From positions 214,384-278,383 of the forward strand of contig CAMYKP010000012.1 in the NCBI GenBank assembly GCA_947259005.1: a DNA stretch of 64,000 bases, read 5' to 3'. This DNA comes from an uncultured Parasphingopyxis sp. Lineage in GTDB: Bacteria; Pseudomonadota; Alphaproteobacteria; Sphingomonadales; Sphingomonadaceae. Below, in pieces: positions 36,661-45,865 of this stretch. The translations under genes were made by a program, and so were the position numbers. Below the pieces are notes generated by a model. It was not told the origin of the DNA, searched no databases, and saw only the letters and a program-made list of their open reading frames with translations. Within the stretch, counting starts at the first letter, position 1; each line of letters opens with the position of its first letter.

Positions 36661-38409
36661 ATGACCATCCGCCGCTTTCTGCTCACCCTCGCGCTTTGCT
36701 GTTCGTCTATCGCCCTTCCCGTCACGGCAGCTCCAGCCGCGCAGAGCGAAGCGCCCGCCAGCGCCGACGAGCAGCTGCGCGCACTGTATGAAGCCGACTG
36801 GGCATGGAGCATGGAGGAATTTGCACAGGTTCATGATGCGGATGGCCAACTGGCCAGGGGCGATCATCTACCCGCCGCCGATCCGGCCACCCAGCTGCGC
36901 CGCCTCGCCCATTGGGAGGAGACTCTGGAGGCCCTTGATGCAATCCCCGCAGACGCGCTTTCCGAGAGCGAACGAATCAATGCCGCCGTGTTCCGCGCCA
37001 ATCTGGAAAATGCAGCCTCCGACGCCCGTTACCGCGAATGGGAAATGCCGCTTACCAGTGATACATCCTTCTGGACCGGGCTAAACCCGCGTCCGGGCAG
37101 CCTGACAACGGCGGATGACTATCGCCGCTATCTGGGCCGCATGCGCGATATCCCGCGCTATTTTGCGGAAAATATTGCCAATATGCGAGACGGTCTCGCG
37201 CGCGGCTTTACCGTGCCGCAGGTAACGCTTACCGGCCGCGACGCCTCTATTGCCGGCTATGCCGTGGCTGATCCGGAAACCAATCCGTTCTTTGTGCCTT
37301 TCACGGAATTTCCCGCCACTATCCCGGCCGAGGATCAGGCTGCGTTGCGCGCGGAAGGCCGCGCCGCAGTTCGCGACGCCGTGGCCCCGGCCTATGCGGA
37401 ACTGCTCGCCTTTTATCGCGACGAGTATCAGCCCGGCGCGCGAACGACGACGGCCGCCCGCGATCTGCCCGATGGCGAGGCTTATTATGCTGCGCAAATT
37501 CGCGAATATACGACGCTCGACCTGACGGCGGAGGAAATCCACCAGATCGGGCTGGGCGAAGTCGCCCGCATCCGCGCCGAGATGGACGCGACGATAGCAG
37601 AGAGCGGCTTCGAAGGGACATTCGACGAGTTTCTCATCTTCCTGCGCACCGATCCGCAATTCTATGCGCAGACGCCCGAAGAGTTGATGATGTTTTCCGC
37701 CTATGTCGCCGTGCGCGTCAATGCGACGCTCGGCGATGTTATCGGGTTGCTGCCCCGCCGCCGCTTCACGATCCTGCCCGTGCCGGACGAGATTGCACCA
37801 TTCTACACATCCGGCCGAGGAGGTCTCGAAAGCTGCCTGATGAACACCTACGACCTGCCGAGCAGGCCGCTCTATAATGCGCCAGCACTGACGCTTCACG
37901 AATGCGCGCCGGGCCACTCCATGCAGGCCGCGCTTGCGGAAGAACGCGATGCCGGCCCCGAATTCCGCCGCTACACCTATTTCTCCGGCTATGGCGAAGG
38001 CTGGGGCCTTTATACCGAATATCTCGGCATCGAGATGGGTATCTACCGGACGCCCTATGAGAATTTCGGGCGGCTCTCCTATGAGATGTGGCGCGCGGCG
38101 CGGCTCGTCATCGATACCGGGCTTCACCAATATGGCTGGTCGCGCCAGCAGGCGATCGACTATCTCTCCGCCAACACTGCGCTGTCCGATCTCGAAATCG
38201 AGAATGAGATCGACCGCTATATCAGCTGGCCCGGACAGGCGCTCGCCTACAAGCTGGGCGAGCTCACAATCCGGCGCATGCGCGGCGAAGCAGAGGATGC
38301 GCTGGGCGAGAATTTCGACCGGCGGACCTTCCATGATGCCGTGCTGGCCATGGGTTCTGTCCCTCTCAGCACGCTTGAGGAAGAGATGCGCCGCTGGATA
38401 GCGCGCTAG
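36661..38409 (+). CDS. DUF885 family exported metallopeptidase-like protein
   Basis: About 582 residues with a signal peptide (MTIRRFLLTLALCCSSIALP...AAPA) and a DUF885 domain covering most of the rest. The zinc-binding-like HECAPGH motif (in LTLHECAPGHSMQAAL) and the downstream EGWGLYTEYLG are the family's conserved parts, analogous to HExxH and the third ligand. It is expected in the periplasm. Function is poorly characterised. I chose the start at 36661 for its signal peptide and GAGGA site. Confidence 0.88.
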   Translation: MTIRRFLLTLALCCSSIALPVTAAPAAQSEAPASADEQLRALYEADWAWSMEEFAQVHDADGQLARGDHLPAADPATQLRRLAHWEETLEALDAIPADALSESERINAAVFRANLENAASDARYREWEMPLTSDTSFWTGLNPRPGSLTTADDYRRYLGRMRDIPRYFAENIANMRDGLARGFTVPQVTLTGRDASIAGYAVADPETNPFFVPFTEFPATIPAEDQAALRAEGRAAVRDAVAPAYAELLAFYRDEYQPGARTTTAARDLPDGEAYYAAQIREYTTLDLTAEEIHQIGLGEVARIRAEMDATIAESGFEGTFDEFLIFLRTDPQFYAQTPEELMMFSAYVAVRVNATLGDVIGLLPRRRFTILPVPDEIAPFYTSGRGGLESCLMNTYDLPSRPLYNAPALTLHECAPGHSMQAALAEERDAGPEFRRYTYFSGYGEGWGLYTEYLGIEMGIYRTPYENFGRLSYEMWRAARLVIDTGLHQYGWSRQQAIDYLSANTALSDLEIENEIDRYISWPGQALAYKLGELTIRRMRGEAEDALGENFDRRTFHDAVLAMGSVPLSTLEEEMRRWIAR

Positions 38410-38471
38410 GGTGAGGCGCAATAAGGGAGCGAAATGTCACGCCCTGAGATAACTATCCCAAATGTTAGTGT

Positions 38472-38495
38472 ATTACGCCAATTATAGGCGTTAAT
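38472..38495. promoter_or_regulatory. Candidate enhancer (PspF-like) inverted repeat
   Basis: ATTACGCC (38472-38479) and GGCGTTAAT (38487-38495) form an imperfect inverted repeat about 85 bases upstream of a sigma-54 promoter, the usual position for an enhancer-binding protein site. pspF itself is not in the window. Confidence 0.4.
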
Positions 38496-38555
38496 CCGGG
38501 CCCAAACCGCGTTCCTGACTCCTCAACACGCTGAAAAACCGCCATTTCCCGATTC

Positions 38556-38571
38556 TGGCACGGCTCCTGCA
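38556..38571 (+). promoter_or_regulatory. Sigma-54 promoter of the psp operon
   Basis: TGGCACGGCTCCTGCA has the invariant GG (38557-38558) and GC (38569-38570) at the -24/-12 spacing and matches TGGCACG-N4-TTGCA except one base. The first gene downstream starts at 38636. Confidence 0.85.
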
Positions 38572-38635
38572 TTGTTATTGGCGTTATCGACACAGGTCGG
38601 AACACAGACACAGGCCAAGGTTCAGGAGACCTACA

Positions 38636-38797
38636 ATGAATAACCAGAACAGCATCCAGCAACGCTTCTTCGCCGCGGTAGCAGCCGCTGCCGTTTCAAC
38701 CATGTGCGTCCTCGGCACGGTAGGCCCGGTTCAGGCCGGCGGCTCCGTTACGCAGACCCAGTTCGTCCAGACTGCAACCCAGCAGGTTGCTGCCTAA
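38636..38797 (+). CDS. 53-residue exported peptide at the head of the psp operon
   Basis: The ATG at 38636 follows a TTCAGGAG ribosome site. The product starts MNNQNSIQQRFFAAVAAAAV and has a probable signal peptide with cleavage after VQA (about residue 35). The mature tail is short and Gln/Thr-rich (GGSVTQTQFVQTATQQVAA). Its TAA overlaps the pspA start (TAATG), so pspA translation is probably coupled to it. I recognise no family. It occupies the position of a first psp gene and may be an envelope-stress peptide. Confidence 0.7.
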   Translation: MNNQNSIQQRFFAAVAAAAVSTMCVLGTVGPVQAGGSVTQTQFVQTATQQVAA

Positions 38798-39540
38798 TGG
38801 CCACCCGGCTCGACCTTGATCCGATCGCATCGGCACCGGCTCGGGCGGGTGACTATGGCCAGATCCAGATCCGCAGCCAGGGAGCACGGCTCTTCTCGCG
38901 GATGCGCGATATACTCGCAGCAAATCTGGCCGACATGCTCGACCACAGCCCCGAGCCCGAACAGATGATCCGGATGATCATCATCGAGATGGAAGAGACG
39001 CTCGTCCATGTTCGCGCTTCCACGGCACGAACGATTGCAGACCTCAAGGAATTGCAGGCCGCACAAAATGCGCTCAGGACGATGTCCGAAAACTGGCATG
39101 AAAAAGCCGAACTGGCGATCAGCCGCGACCGGGACGATCTGGCGCGCCAGGCCCTGCTCGAAAAGAACAAGGCTGATACGCGCATTGCCGAACTCGATCA
39201 TGAAGTCGCCACGCTCGACAAGGCGCTCAACGCCAACCACACAGATATTTCCCGGCTCCAGGCCAAACTCAGCGAAGCCTGCACACGCCGCAGCAACATC
39301 CGCGCCCGGCTGGAATCGGCCGAAAGCAGCATCCGTCTTCGTGAATTGCTGAATGGCGGCGCCGTGCAGGACGCTTTCACTCGCTTCGACGATCTCGAGC
39401 GGAAAGTGGACGAAGCCGAGGGCCATGCCGACGCTGCAGCCATCGGATATGAAGATGACGAATATGTCGCGAAAGATCGCAAGCTGAACGCAAAAGTCGA
39501 TGCGGAACTCGCCGCAATGAAGAAATCATCGGCCCGCTAG
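38797..39540 (+). CDS. pspA: Phage shock protein A family (PspA/IM30)
   Basis: A 247-residue, strongly helical protein with the PspA pattern: RMRDILAANLADMLDHSPEPEQMIRMII near the start and long coiled-coil segments (MEETLVHVRASTARTIADLKELQ; ALLEKNKADTRIAELDHEVATL). PspA binds and stabilises stressed inner membrane and restrains PspF. The start ATG overlaps the upstream stop. It sits behind a sigma-54 promoter with pspC following, as in proteobacterial psp operons. Confidence 0.93.
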   Translation: MATRLDLDPIASAPARAGDYGQIQIRSQGARLFSRMRDILAANLADMLDHSPEPEQMIRMIIIEMEETLVHVRASTARTIADLKELQAAQNALRTMSENWHEKAELAISRDRDDLARQALLEKNKADTRIAELDHEVATLDKALNANHTDISRLQAKLSEACTRRSNIRARLESAESSIRLRELLNGGAVQDAFTRFDDLERKVDEAEGHADAAAIGYEDDEYVAKDRKLNAKVDAELAAMKKSSAR

Positions 39541-39563
39541 GCCATCCAGTCAGGAGAGAAGAC

Positions 39564-39893
39564 ATGGGATATAGCAACTCAAGAAACGCAATCGTCCGCC
39601 AGGATCGCAAATTGCTCGGCGTATGTGCGGCAATCGCCAATTCGCTCGGCGTCCAGGCTATCTGGGTCCGCATATCGACCATAGCGCTGACGCTGTTCGT
39701 CACCGGTTGGGTCATCCCGATCTATCTGGTTGCTGGCTGGGGCCTTAGCCGGGCACGCAAGAACCATCAGGCATCCCGTTCCACCCGGTCCCGCTATCTC
39801 GGCTCCGAGAGCAGCCGCTACCTGTCTGAAACGGACCGACTGATCGGCCACCGCGACAGCGCCCTGGCGCGCGAGATCGACGCACTGCGCTAG
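39564..39893 (+). CDS. pspC: PspC domain protein
   Basis: A 109-residue protein whose first 60 residues form a PspC domain (RQDRKLLGVCAAIANSLGVQAIWVRI, then one or two membrane helices TIALTLFVTGWVIPIYLVAGWGL). A basic, Ser/Arg-rich cytoplasmic tail follows. PspC senses envelope stress and recruits PspA. The GAGAAG ribosome site is well placed. No pspB is seen between pspA and pspC. Confidence 0.88.
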   Translation: MGYSNSRNAIVRQDRKLLGVCAAIANSLGVQAIWVRISTIALTLFVTGWVIPIYLVAGWGLSRARKNHQASRSTRSRYLGSESSRYLSETDRLIGHRDSALAREIDALR

Positions 39894-40010
39894 GCGAAAG
39901 GTCGGGCTAACCTGCAAATTCCATTGTTTCTGAGCTCTTAGCGGGCATTATCGGGTTCTTAAGATCGCCATGCCAATGTCTAACCCTATTTTCCGGGGGG
40001 AAGATTACAC

Positions 40011-40397
40011 ATGCTTAAGAACGAAAAGCTCGACTTCGCCACAGGCGAAAGACGAGGCGACGAACGTCGCGATCTCGAAGTAACGGCGCGGGCGCATTCT
40101 TTCGAGATGCGGCCTTACCGGGTCCAGGTCAGCAACCTGTCTCGAAACGGGTGCCAACTCGACGCATCCATCCGCAGCAAAGTCGATGGCCAGCTCTATC
40201 TGGATTTCGCCGGCCTGCCGCTGATCGGCGCGAGGATCGTCTGGATGGACGATTATTACGCCGGATGCGAATTCGTGAATCCGCTAACCGAAGCGGAATT
40301 CCAGATTCTCATACAATCGGACTGGCGGTCAGGAATTCACGGAACCGGTGAAGTGACAGAGTGGCAGGAAAGCCGGGCATCGAACCAGAACGGTTGA
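40011..40397 (+). CDS. PilZ domain protein
   Basis: A 128-residue protein consisting of one PilZ domain. The cyclic-di-GMP contacts are visible: RRGDERRDLEV (RxxxR region, about 14-24) and SNLSRNGCQLD (NxSxxG). It probably responds to c-di-GMP and acts on motility or surface polysaccharide. The start follows a GGGGGAAG ribosome site. It stands alone between the psp operon and the amidohydrolase. Confidence 0.88.
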   Translation: MLKNEKLDFATGERRGDERRDLEVTARAHSFEMRPYRVQVSNLSRNGCQLDASIRSKVDGQLYLDFAGLPLIGARIVWMDDYYAGCEFVNPLTEAEFQILIQSDWRSGIHGTGEVTEWQESRASNQNG

Positions 40398-40440
40398 GGG
40401 CAGGGTCGGGTAAACCGATCCGCTTCCCGGGAGGCTGTTA

Positions 40441-42453
40441 CTACTCCGCCTCCGTCACCGTCGGAGCATCTGCGAACGGCCTGATGCCGAAATGCGGATA
40501 GATGTCGCTCGGGAAGTAAACCGTGCCATTGGCCACCACCATCGCGATCGACTTGATCGCGCTGAGGTCCGTGGTCGGGTCTCCGGGGACGAGGAAGAAA
40601 TCGGCATAATTGCCGCCCGCAATTGATCCCAGGTCCTGATCCTGACCCAGATATTCCGCCATGCCGAGTGTGGCGATACGCAGCACTTCGGGGGCGGTAT
40701 AGCCAGCCCGCTCGAACAGCTCGAGCTCCCGGTGATAGGCGAAGGAGCCGCCCATATCGGTGCCCGGCACGATCAGGATGCCGCGCTCGCGCATCATCGA
40801 CACCGTCCGCACGATCTGGTCGAACGCGCCGCGAAACCGCTCATCCGCGCCCTCTGCCGATACATCGGACCATGCTTCCTGCAGGCTGCGTTGCTGACCG
40901 ATCGGCATATGATCGAAAATGTCCGCAAAGCTGGGCGAAATCTCTCCGTTACGGCCCAACAGCAGGCTTTCATGGATGGTGATCGTCGGATCGATGGCGA
41001 TCTGGTTGGCCTCCATCAGGTCCAGAGTATGCTGGACGGGTGCGCTATCGAGATGGAGGGCTGGAAGCCGATCGAGCGCCGTCAAACGGAGCAGGGTCCG
41101 CGTGTCCTCATCAGGATCCAGCACCCAGCCGAGCATCACCTGATTGATATGGGTCAGCTCGTCGAAACCGGCTTCGATCATCGCATTGGCGTTCGAGAAA
41201 GCCGGGACGTGGCCGGCCACCCTGAGGCCGAGCCGGTGCGCCTCCTCGACAAGCGCCGGCGCCCATTCCGGCGTCATCGAATTATAGAGCTTTACCTGGT
41301 GGAACCCGCGCGCCGCATACCAGCGCACCTGGTCCAGCGCCTCTTCCTCGGTCGAGACAAGCTCGCCCGTCTGTGAGCTGAACTCGCTCAGCCCTTCGAT
41401 GAAACCGCTGCGGGTGATGCGCGGCCCGGCGATCGTGCCATCGGCAATCCGGTCCATCAGGCCTTCCAGCACATCCGTCTCGTTGCCCATATCGCGTACC
41501 GAGGTGATCCCCGCTGCGATATTGAGCAGCGCGACATTCTGCGAAATATGACCGTGCATCTCATACATGCCGGGAACCAGCGTGCCGCCTGCCCCGTCTA
41601 TAACGGTTTCGCCCTCGGTCACCGGAGAGCCATTCGGCTGCACGCTGCTGATCCGCTCGCCATACCAGACCACATCAAAGGGCCCTTCGCGGGTCATGGT
41701 CTCGGGGTTGAACACCATTACGTTCCGGACCCGGACGGGCCCGTCGAAATTGCGGGCCGATTCCGCCTGGATTCGGACAAAGCGCTCGGTCGACAGGGTC
41801 TGGGCATAGTTGCGCAGCTGGGCATCGGCGGCTTCATAGCCGGCGCGGATGATCGCAAAGCGCGGGCTGGCAAGGGCGAAGAATATGCCATCCGCGTCGA
41901 GCACCACATAGCTTGGATTGAGATCGAGGCCGGCAATCTCATAGGTGGTTGCCTCGACCGGCCCGTCAGGCCCGTCGAAGGTGAACGTACCGTGCGGAGT
42001 CAGGCTCGCGGTGCCGCCCGGCAGCACGGGAAAGCTGTTGTCATCATCGGCGAGCAGCGCGCGGGCCAGCAACGCCAGGGCCCATGGGCTGCCGCCTTGC
42101 GGAATATAGAATTGCGCTTCGGATCCTTCGGCTGCACCGTCGCCGGTCGCATCGCGCCATGTTGCATTGCCACCCGACCAGTTGAACGTCTCGTCGACCG
42201 GATTGCCGAAGGTCGACGCGCCCTCGACCGTCCATCCCGTCGGCAGGCCATTTGCATCGAGCGTGATCGTTTCCGCGATGGTCGGGCCGCGGCCATTATT
42301 CTTGTAATCATAATCGATGACGACCCGCTCGGCCTCCACATCCGCATTCAGATGCCCGACATCGTTGCCGCCGGACAATACCCGATACTCCCGCATTTCG
42401 GCAGCAGCAGGCGCGGCAAATGCCACAGTGGCGAGCAGGAGATATTTGAGCAT
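40441..42453 (-). CDS. Exported amidohydrolase family protein
   Basis: A 670-residue protein with a signal peptide (MLKYLLLATVAFAAPAAA), a beta-rich N-terminal domain of about 240 residues, then an amidohydrolase domain. Visible there are TLVPGMYEMHGHISQN (HxH metal motif), GITSVRDMGNE, LRVAGHVPAFSN (His), and IVPGTDMGGSF (Asp). It resembles the C-terminal half of the protein at 12663-15884 but lacks the propeller. The substrate is unknown; it is probably periplasmic. Confidence 0.88.
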   Translation of the reverse strand: MLKYLLLATVAFAAPAAAEMREYRVLSGGNDVGHLNADVEAERVVIDYDYKNNGRGPTIAETITLDANGLPTGWTVEGASTFGNPVDETFNWSGGNATWRDATGDGAAEGSEAQFYIPQGGSPWALALLARALLADDDNSFPVLPGGTASLTPHGTFTFDGPDGPVEATTYEIAGLDLNPSYVVLDADGIFFALASPRFAIIRAGYEAADAQLRNYAQTLSTERFVRIQAESARNFDGPVRVRNVMVFNPETMTREGPFDVVWYGERISSVQPNGSPVTEGETVIDGAGGTLVPGMYEMHGHISQNVALLNIAAGITSVRDMGNETDVLEGLMDRIADGTIAGPRITRSGFIEGLSEFSSQTGELVSTEEEALDQVRWYAARGFHQVKLYNSMTPEWAPALVEEAHRLGLRVAGHVPAFSNANAMIEAGFDELTHINQVMLGWVLDPDEDTRTLLRLTALDRLPALHLDSAPVQHTLDLMEANQIAIDPTITIHESLLLGRNGEISPSFADIFDHMPIGQQRSLQEAWSDVSAEGADERFRGAFDQIVRTVSMMRERGILIVPGTDMGGSFAYHRELELFERAGYTAPEVLRIATLGMAEYLGQDQDLGSIAGGNYADFFLVPGDPTTDLSAIKSIAMVVANGTVYFPSDIYPHFGIRPFADAPTVTEAE

Positions 42454-42625
42454 CGGGGAGGATCCTTGGTCAGCGAATTGGTTATCCCACCCTTTTCAGC
42501 CGGACGGACGAACGTCAACTGCGCGCCGGGCGAGATCCTGCGCCTGCCCGGCAGTCCCCAGCGTTAAGCCCGGTTTAACCCTATATGTATTTGCCCGTCA
42601 TTTCCCGCTATCGTGCGGAGCTGCA

Positions 42626-43462
42626 ATGCGAATCCTTTTGAAAATCATGATGCTGGCGGCGCTGCTCGCCGGATTTGCGGCTCCCGCCAGCGCCCAGTGG
42701 CTGGGCCCTGACGATGTCGTGGTGACAGCCCGCTCCTATGGCCCGGTCCATCCCTATCGCTCTGCGGTTGAAGCGGCTTATGGCGCCGAGACGGACCCGG
42801 CACGCCGCGCCATTCTGGCCGCCAATCTCGATCGCTGGCGCGCCCTGCCCGCGCAGCTGGGCCAACGCCACCTGATGGTCAACGTGCCCGAGCAGGAGGT
42901 GGTCCTGTGGGAGAATGGCGTGCCCGTCGCGCGCTGGGATGTCATCGTCGGGCGGCCGCGCACGCCAAGCGTGTCGTTCAGCGCAGAAGTCACCGGCGTG
43001 AACCTTAACCCCTGGTGGTATGTCCCGCAAAGCATAGTGCGGGAGAGCGTGGGCGCGCTCGTCCGCGACAATCCCGCAGAGGCGCGGCGGCGCGGCTATG
43101 TCGCATCGGGCGGCAGCTATCGCCAGCGGCCAGGCCCCGGCAATGCCCTTGGCCGGATGAAACTGGTCATGCCCAATTCCCACGCCATCTATCTTCACGA
43201 TACGCCTGCCCGGCACCTGTTCGAACGCGAGGAACGCGCTTTCAGCCATGGCTGCATCCGGGTCCGCGACGCGATGGGTTTTGCTGCAAGGCTCGCCGGT
43301 GTGACCCGCGCTGAGCTGGAAGCCATTGCGGCCGACGGGCAGACACGGACCGTGCCGCTGGCCCAGTCCGTTCCGGTGCACATCACCTATTTCACCGCCG
43401 TGCCGGGACCGGATAACGCGCTACGCTACCTCAACGATATTTACGGGCGGGACCGGAGCTAG
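42626..43462 (+). CDS. L,D-transpeptidase (YkuD domain)
   Basis: A 278-residue exported protein (signal peptide ending ASA). The YkuD domain starts at about RHLMVNVPEQEVVLWENG and holds the catalytic motif HAIYLHDTP...AFSHGCIRVRD, with His and Cys of the SHGC(I/V)R signature. It makes 3-3 peptidoglycan cross-links or tethers proteins to the wall. I chose the start at 42626 because CGGAG lies 6 bases upstream and the signal peptide follows directly. Confidence 0.9.
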   Translation: MRILLKIMMLAALLAGFAAPASAQWLGPDDVVVTARSYGPVHPYRSAVEAAYGAETDPARRAILAANLDRWRALPAQLGQRHLMVNVPEQEVVLWENGVPVARWDVIVGRPRTPSVSFSAEVTGVNLNPWWYVPQSIVRESVGALVRDNPAEARRRGYVASGGSYRQRPGPGNALGRMKLVMPNSHAIYLHDTPARHLFEREERAFSHGCIRVRDAMGFAARLAGVTRAELEAIAADGQTRTVPLAQSVPVHITYFTAVPGPDNALRYLNDIYGRDRS

Positions 43463-43564
43463 CCCCCGCAAACACAGCGAAGCCCGATTGCGCTGGAGGG
43501 CTGGCAATCGCCGCGCCGCCATGTCATCGCACCGGCCTGTCCCACTCACAGATCATGGACCAGT

Positions 43565-44494
43565 ATGACCCAGCCCGGCCTATTCGATAATCTCCGCCTT
43601 CCCCTTATGTGCGCGCCTATGTCCATCGCCAGCACCGTTCCGCTCGCCGTTGCCTGTTGCAAGGCGGGCGTTCTGGGAGGCTGGCAAGGCGGCACCTATA
43701 CGCCGATGGAGGAATTCGAAGCCTATCTGGAAGCGCTGGACGAAGTCGAAGGCGCATCGCCGATCGTCAACCTGCCCGCCCGGATCGCCACCGAACCCAC
43801 CGGCCCGGCCAAGCTCGACCTGCTCGAAAAATACCGCGCGCCGCTGATCCTTTCCAGCCTTGGCGACCCGGCCCTTATCATTGAGCGCGTGCATGGCTGG
43901 GGCGGCAAGGTCATCCAGGACGTGACCACGATGCGCCATGCCGAAAAGGCACTGGCATCGGGCGCGGACGGGCTCATGCTGACCTGTTCGGGCGCGGGCG
44001 GACATACCGGCTTCATCACGCCCTTCGCCTTTGTTCCCGCGGTCCGCCGGATGTTCGATGGCCCGCTGATCGTCGCCGGAGGGATTGCCGACGGCCTAGG
44101 GATTGCGGGTGCACTGGCGCTGGGCGCGGACATTGCCTGCATGGGCACGCGCTTTATCGCAACGCCGGAATCCGGCGTACCGGACGGCCATCGCACCATG
44201 ATCCCCGAAGCCGGTATCGACGAGATCGTCGTCTCGGCCGCGATGAACGGCGTCCCCGCCAACTGGATGCGCCGCTCCATCGAGCAGGTCGGGCTAGACT
44301 ATAAAACCCTGCCGCAGGTGCGCACCAAGATGCCCGAAGGCGTGATGCCATGGCGCGACATCTGGAGCGCGGGGCAAAGTGTGGGGCTGATTGAGAAGGT
44401 CATGCCCGTGGCCGACCTGGTCGACCAGCTGGCGGAGGAATTCGAGGCGGCCTATCCGCCAGGGGACTGGCGGGAAAGGCTCGCGGGGTTTTAG
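43565..44494 (+). CDS. Nitronate monooxygenase family protein
   Basis: A 309-residue FMN-dependent TIM barrel of the NMO/2-nitropropane dioxygenase family. Marks are LMCAPMSIASTVPLAVACCKAG, GAGGHTGFITPFAFV, and VAGGIADGLGIAGALALGADIACMGTRF (phosphate binding). It oxidises alkyl nitronates such as propionate-3-nitronate, or acts as a related enoyl reductase. It is the last chromosomal gene before the island: its stop is 10 bases from the left attachment repeat. Confidence 0.9.
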   Translation: MTQPGLFDNLRLPLMCAPMSIASTVPLAVACCKAGVLGGWQGGTYTPMEEFEAYLEALDEVEGASPIVNLPARIATEPTGPAKLDLLEKYRAPLILSSLGDPALIIERVHGWGGKVIQDVTTMRHAEKALASGADGLMLTCSGAGGHTGFITPFAFVPAVRRMFDGPLIVAGGIADGLGIAGALALGADIACMGTRFIATPESGVPDGHRTMIPEAGIDEIVVSAAMNGVPANWMRRSIEQVGLDYKTLPQVRTKMPEGVMPWRDIWSAGQSVGLIEKVMPVADLVDQLAEEFEAAYPPGDWRERLAGF

Positions 44495-44504
44495 AAAAGA
44501 TAAG

Positions 44505-44524
44505 TGGTCGGGGAGAGAGGATTC
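44505..44524 (+). repeat. Left attachment site (attL) of the tRNA-Pro island
   Basis: TGGTCGGGGAGAGAGGATTC is an exact 20-bp copy of the 3' end of tRNA-Pro(CGG) at 52924-52943, in the same orientation. Similarity stops on both sides. This is the duplicated target expected from a tyrosine-integrase insertion. Confidence 0.92.
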
Positions 44525-44610
44525 CGGTGACTGGTCATTTAATTGTTTGTATCAATATCTTGTGATCCACCTCCTCGACCCAAGTAACTGCATTGCCAAC
44601 TTGAGTGAAC

Positions 44611-44635
44611 GTCCGCTTCTGGGCCGAAAGCGGAC
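44611..44635. repeat. GTCCGCTT/AAGCGGAC hairpin in the left end of the island
   Basis: GTCCGCTT (44611-44618) and AAGCGGAC (44628-44635) form a perfect 8-bp inverted repeat with a 9-base loop. A half copy, AGCGGACATT, follows at 44691-44700. Related elements are at 45866, 46072, 51857, 52749 and 52801. The rest of the 297-base gap before the TIR gene has no gene I can support. Confidence 0.7.
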
Positions 44636-44791
44636 AGTCCGGCACTGGAAACAAATGCGCGGAAAGCCGACCTTCAGCAAGCGACCCCATAGCGGACATT
44701 GGTTGATTTGCGACAATTTAGCGCGCTTCACCCCGACAATTGACGAGTAAGCCGAGGTGGATCATGGATTGTGGCCATTAAGGGGGCGCGC

Positions 44792-45838
44792 TTGGCTAAC
44801 CAGGATAACGATAACCGGCCGATGGTTTTCATCAGCCATCACAGCAGCGAGGCGGAGACTGCGCGGCACCTGAAAGCGATTCTGTACAGGAACGGTATCG
44901 ATGGCTGGATGGCGCCCGATGATATCGATCCGGGCATGTCATTCGATGATGCAATCGTCGCGCAAATCGAGCAATCCGACGTGATTATCTTGCTGTTTTG
45001 CGGGCGGTCCGATCGGTCGCGCCATGTCAAACGAGAACTGATGCTTGCCGAAGACAGTAGCCGGCCAATCTTTCCGGTTCGACTGGAGGACGTCGCAGCC
45101 CAGGGTCTTGCTTACTGGCTTAAGGATTACCAGTGGCTGGACTGGAACGACGGGCAAGACGAGTCTGTTGAAACCTTGGTCGGAGCAATAAGGCGGCAAA
45201 TCGCGACAAGGGAAAACACGCCACAAACAGGCAAGACTGAGAATACAGATTACTTGGATGGAGCGCCGAACATTCGGCCTCCGACACCTGCACGCTTGAA
45301 CTCTGGACGTCCGCCTGCGAGCCGACCTGTACTGATAGCGACAGTGGCCGCAGTACTTGCTGGTGTTGCCGTGTTGATCTGGTTTTTGGTTTTGCCACCT
45401 GGTGAACCGACCACGCTCGAACCGGGAAGCTGGGAGCTTACCATAGACTATGACGACGTGGATTTACCGGATGCGCCATCCCAAGTCGCAGCACTTGGCT
45501 TTTTGCTCACTAACCATCGGTTGGATTACACAATATGCTTGTCCCAAGACCAGGCTGCCGATCCAAGCCTTGAAATGATCCGTTCAATCAACAGCGGCCA
45601 ATCGGGCTATGATTGTAGGGTTGCAGAGTCACGCTTTGCAAACGGCAATATCACTATGCGAGCGCAATGCGACAATCCGGAGTTCGATGTCGAAGAACCG
45701 AGCCGTATTTTTGTCAATGGTACCTACACACGCACAAGCTCTGTCAGCGAACTGGAAGTTCGGGCACGCCACCCTGAATTTGGGCGAATGAATTTGACTG
45801 GCACTGTTTCAATGCAGCGGTTGGGAGAGTGTCAGTAG
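44792..45838 (+). CDS. TIR domain - transmembrane helix - DUF3617 protein
   Basis: The 348-residue product has a TIR domain at 11-115: MVFISHHSSEAETARHL, BB-loop-like GIDGWMAPDDIDPG, and the putative catalytic Glu82 in SRHVKRELMLAED. A linker of 60 residues precedes one membrane helix (179-201). The external domain (about 208-348) matches DUF3617: EPGSWELT, CLSQDQAADP, and four cysteines at 249, 275, 293 and 347. TIR domains of this kind often cleave NAD+. The topology suggests a periplasmic sensor coupled to a cytoplasmic TIR effector. The TTG at 44792 is chosen for its AAGGGGG site; a GTG at 44771 is possible. Confidence 0.85.
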   Translation: MANQDNDNRPMVFISHHSSEAETARHLKAILYRNGIDGWMAPDDIDPGMSFDDAIVAQIEQSDVIILLFCGRSDRSRHVKRELMLAEDSSRPIFPVRLEDVAAQGLAYWLKDYQWLDWNDGQDESVETLVGAIRRQIATRENTPQTGKTENTDYLDGAPNIRPPTPARLNSGRPPASRPVLIATVAAVLAGVAVLIWFLVLPPGEPTTLEPGSWELTIDYDDVDLPDAPSQVAALGFLLTNHRLDYTICLSQDQAADPSLEMIRSINSGQSGYDCRVAESRFANGNITMRAQCDNPEFDVEEPSRIFVNGTYTRTSSVSELEVRARHPEFGRMNLTGTVSMQRLGECQ

Positions 45839-45865
45839 GTAAACTGGCGAATTATAAGGTCGGCG

